Of a stretch of 7,695 bases of DNA, positions 5,961 through 7,695 are shown in pieces (the stretch's first letter is position 1; the number at the start of each line of letters is the position of its first letter). The translations under genes and the position numbers were made by a program. The DNA comes from Ignavibacteriales bacterium (GTDB lineage Bacteria > Bacteroidota > Ignavibacteria > UBA10030 > SZUA-254), in NCBI GenBank assembly GCA_016207985.1, contig JACQYX010000262.1:1-7695 (forward strand), given 5' to 3'. The notes below the pieces were generated by a model that did no database searches, was not told the DNA's origin, and saw only the letters and a list, made by a program, of their open reading frames with translations.

Positions 5961-5987
5961 GCTCTTTGTTTGTTAAGGGCTTTTTTT
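5961..5987 (+). terminator. Terminator-like hairpin 2 in the plsY leader
   Basis: GCTCTT (5961-5966) pairs with AAGGGC (5975-5980), including one G-U pair, across an 8-nt loop, and is followed directly by seven T (5981-5987). This is a better intrinsic-terminator shape than hairpin 1. It lies 48 nt before the plsY start, so it may attenuate plsY transcription or end a short RNA. Confidence 0.42.
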
Positions 5988-6035
5988 GTATTTTTCTGAG
6001 ACAAAATCCTTAATTAACTGTTAGGTTCCGAGCCG

Positions 6036-6656
6036 TTGCAATACATTCTTAGCTTTTTACTCGGCTATTTCATTGGATCTTTTCCGGTTGCTTACATTCT
6101 CGTAAAGCAAAACGCCCAACTCGATATTCGTAAAGCCGGCAGCGGTAATATCGGAGCGAGGAATGCATTCGATGTAACAGGGTCAACTCTGATTGGTGCA
6201 TCGGTTTTAATTATTGATCTTCTAAAGGGTGCCAGTGCAGTGTGGATAGGTAAGATATTATTCGGACAAGAATTTTGGATTGTGAGTATTGGCGGTGTTG
6301 GGGCAGTTCTCGGTCATAATTATTCGCCTTGGATGAAATTCAAAGGTGGAAGAGGACTTTCAACAACTGCTGGTGCAATGATTTTAATCGGTTGGATATA
6401 TGTTGTCATTTGGTTACTTCTTTATTTTATAATTAATAAATTCTTGAAACAGATTCATATCTCTACCCTCATTGCCACTATTATCGCACCATTATTAATT
6501 ACTATAGCGCCGGAACCATTGATAAGTTCATTACTGTTAACCGAGATAGACAGAATAAATTTAATGTATTTATGTATCATTTTCGGTTTATTGATTTTAA
6601 TTCGTCACTACGAACCGATAGTCGAGATTTTTAGAACAAAAAGAAATTCTTCATAG
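6036..6656 (+). CDS. plsY: Glycerol-3-phosphate acyltransferase PlsY
   Basis: PlsY is an inner-membrane enzyme that moves an acyl group from acyl-phosphate to glycerol-3-phosphate, the first step of phospholipid synthesis in most bacteria. The 206 residues are normal length. The first helix with YILSFLLGYFIGSFPVAYIL (3-22) is typical. The conserved loops are RKAGSGNIGARN (32-43; other members usually have T where R42 is) and GHNYSPWMKFKGGRGLSTTAG (93-113). The third family motif near the C-terminus, usually His-Arg-Glu-Asn-Ile, reads RHYEPI here. Several further hydrophobic segments follow between 115 and 190. The start is TTG at 6036-6038; an in-frame stop lies just upstream (6015-6017) and no ATG gives the normal N-terminus. 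The Shine-Dalgarno is weak. The stop is 3 nt before the transketolase gene, which suggests one operon. Confidence 0.94.
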   Translation: MQYILSFLLGYFIGSFPVAYILVKQNAQLDIRKAGSGNIGARNAFDVTGSTLIGASVLIIDLLKGASAVWIGKILFGQEFWIVSIGGVGAVLGHNYSPWMKFKGGRGLSTTAGAMILIGWIYVVIWLLLYFIINKFLKQIHISTLIATIIAPLLITIAPEPLISSLLLTEIDRINLMYLCIIFGLLILIRHYEPIVEIFRTKRNSS

Positions 6657-6659
6657 AAA

Positions 6660-7449
6660 ATGAAATCATTTGAAATATCAGAACTAAAAGAGAGATCTCG
6701 GCAGATTCGCCGCGATGTTATTAAGATGTTGATGATCTCCAAATCGGGACACTCCGGCGGACCGCTTGGACTCGCCGAAGTTTTTACGAGTCTCTACTTC
6801 AACATATTAAAAATCGATCCGAAAAATCCTAAATGGGATGGAAGAGATTATTTTTTCCTATCCGCTGGGCATCTTTGTCCTGTGTGGTATGCAACACGTT
6901 GGCTGTGCATTGGGTTTAAGGCTTGATAAAAAATCCAATCGAGTTTATGTACTTCTCGGTGACGGTGAATTGGACGAAGGACAAATCTGGGAAGCAGCGA
7001 TGACTGCAGGTCATCACAAAGTTGATAATCTGATTGCTATCGTTGATAGAAACGATTGCCAGATTGACGGTCGGACAAGTAACGTTATGAATCTTGAACC
7101 TCTTATTGAAAAATGGAAAGCATTTAACTGGCATGTACTCGAATGCTATGGAAACGATGTTGAAGATTTTATCTCTAAAGTAAATCAAGCCAAAGAGTTA
7201 ATAGGGAAACCAAAAGTCATCGTTGCTCGTACACTTATGGGAAATGGAGTTTCGTTCATGCAGGATGATTATAAATGGCATGGCGTCCCTCCAAATGAAG
7301 AGCAAGGTAAGCAAGCTTTAAGTGAACTCCCTCCAACGAAGTACGGAGATTTTATTGAGTTCGAGTGGGAAAAACCCTCACCCTATAATCCCTCTCCCCA
7401 ATTGGGAGAGGGATGTCATGACACCGTCGTGACAAGGAGAGGGTCATAA
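6660..7449 (+). pseudogene. Transketolase N-terminal subunit, internally deleted and frameshifted
   Basis: This is the N-terminal half of a split transketolase, the thiamine-diphosphate enzyme of the pentose phosphate pathway. Frame 1 (from the ATG at 6660) gives 88 codons: SKSGHSGGPLGLAEV (28-42), WDGRDYFFLSAGHLCPVWYA, then missense and a stop at 6924-6926. The natural continuation, VGCALGLRLD and then the thiamine-diphosphate motif GDGELDEGQ with VDRNDCQIDG, is in the +1 frame from about 6898. Between YA and VGCALG, family members have roughly 45-50 more residues, including the Gly-His-Pro and Ser-Thr-Gly-Ser-Leu-Gly-Gln-Gly segments. Those are missing, so about 140-150 bp that is not a multiple of three was lost near 6891-6900. 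Active-site residues are gone and no slippery site explains the shift. The C-terminus, from about KPSPYNPSPQLGEG on, is encoded by a palindromic repeat. A sequencing or assembly deletion is the main alternative. Confidence 0.85.
7374..7444. repeat. GC-rich palindromic repeat element (REP/MITE-like)
   Basis: ACCCTC at 7374-7379 is mirrored by GAGGGT at 7439-7444. Inside are two hairpins. The first is a perfect 10-bp stem, TCCCTCTCCC (7389-7398) with GGGAGAGGGA (7404-7413), loop CAATT. The second pairs TGTCATGAC (7414-7422) with GTCGTGACA (7426-7434), containing one T-G pair. Composition differs sharply from the AT-rich flanks. It is read through in frame by the transketolase N-subunit and encodes a Pro-Ser-Pro...Gln-Leu-Gly-Glu-Gly type tail, as I have seen for similar dispersed repeats in other genomes. 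It carries no gene. Confidence 0.75.
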
Positions 7450-7469
7450 ATAAAGATAAAAAAATAATT

Positions 7470-7695
7470 ATGACCAGATATCAAATCAAAGAACATAAAG
7501 CAACTCGTTTGGGTTTCGGTGAAGCTCTTGTTGAGCTTGGCCATGAGAATCTAAATGTTGTTGTGCTTGGAGGAGATGTCACTGGCTCAGTCCGCACAGA
7601 TTTATTCATGAAAGTATTTCCAGATCGTTTCTTCAGTGTCGGAATTGCAGAGCAGGACATGATGGTAACAGCCGCCGGATTAGCGATTACTGGGA
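7470..7695 (+). CDS. Transketolase C-terminal subunit (partial at window edge)
   Basis: The ATG at 7470-7472 opens a frame of 75 codons that runs off the right edge. The sequence MTRYQIKEHKATRLGFGEALVELGHENLNVVVLGGDVTGSVRTDLFMKVFPDRFFSVGIAEQDMMVTAAGLAITG is the start of the pyrimidine-binding half of a split transketolase. Recognisable parts are ATRLGFGEALVELG, the VLGGDVTGS strand and turn, and FFSVGIAEQDM, which contains the catalytic glutamate that contacts thiamine diphosphate (E66 here). It lies 20 nt after the stop of the N-subunit gene, in the order expected for a split transketolase operon. No clear Shine-Dalgarno precedes the ATG; a GGAGAGGG inside the palindromic repeat is about 25 nt away, too far to be typical. 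The gene itself looks intact as far as visible. Confidence 0.93.
   Translation, partial: MTRYQIKEHKATRLGFGEALVELGHENLNVVVLGGDVTGSVRTDLFMKVFPDRFFSVGIAEQDMMVTAAGLAITG

Noticed and set aside
6848..6853. Run of six T in the transketolase gene as a programmed frameshift site
   Set aside because: The correct protein continues in the original frame well past this run (to about 6893), and about 45-50 residues are missing at the later junction, so ribosomal slippage here cannot restore the protein.
6916..7188. Minus-strand open frame of 90 codons
   Set aside because: It is antisense to the conserved thiamine-diphosphate-binding part of the transketolase gene.

Overview
The window comes from a bacterial chromosome of moderate to low GC. 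No rRNA, tRNA, CRISPR array, phage gene or transposase is visible. The gene families and the style of HisS, Lgt and the split transketolase would fit a member of the Bacteroidota/Chlorobiota/Ignavibacteriota assemblage. This is a weak inference from protein flavour, not a phylogenetic result. Several genes appear to start at TTG.

Layout. From 5872 down to 1 all genes are on the minus strand. In transcription order they are: a LarB-like gene that lacks its C-terminus; an unrecognised 207-residue protein with a HEPN-type R-x4-H motif; a 32-codon ghost of the 5' end of a Cys/Met-metabolism PLP enzyme gene; a hicB-hicA toxin-antitoxin pair; the intact PLP enzyme (cystathionine synthase/lyase family); a PTS IIA-domain protein; hisS; an unrecognised beta-rich protein overlapping the hisS end; and the first 150 codons of lgt. 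On the plus strand, diverging from larB across a 163-bp gap, are plsY, a damaged transketolase N-terminal subunit gene, and the start of the transketolase C-terminal subunit gene, which runs off the window.

The housekeeping genes (tRNA charging, lipoprotein maturation, phospholipid synthesis, sulfur amino acid metabolism, pentose phosphate pathway) look ordinary. The interest lies in two places. The first is about 3938-5250, which looks like an accessory insertion between larB and the PLP enzyme gene. On one side larB stops just before its conserved C-terminal segment. On the other side 27 bp around the PLP enzyme start codon are duplicated exactly 634 bp apart, and hicBA lies between the copies. 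The second is 6660-7449, where the transketolase N-subunit gene has an internal deletion plus a frame change that removes conserved active-site segments, and where a palindromic GC-rich repeat supplies the last residues and the stop codon.

No complete new system can be demonstrated from the sequence alone. The best candidate for something undescribed is the HEPN-like protein plus hicBA island with its gene-start duplication.
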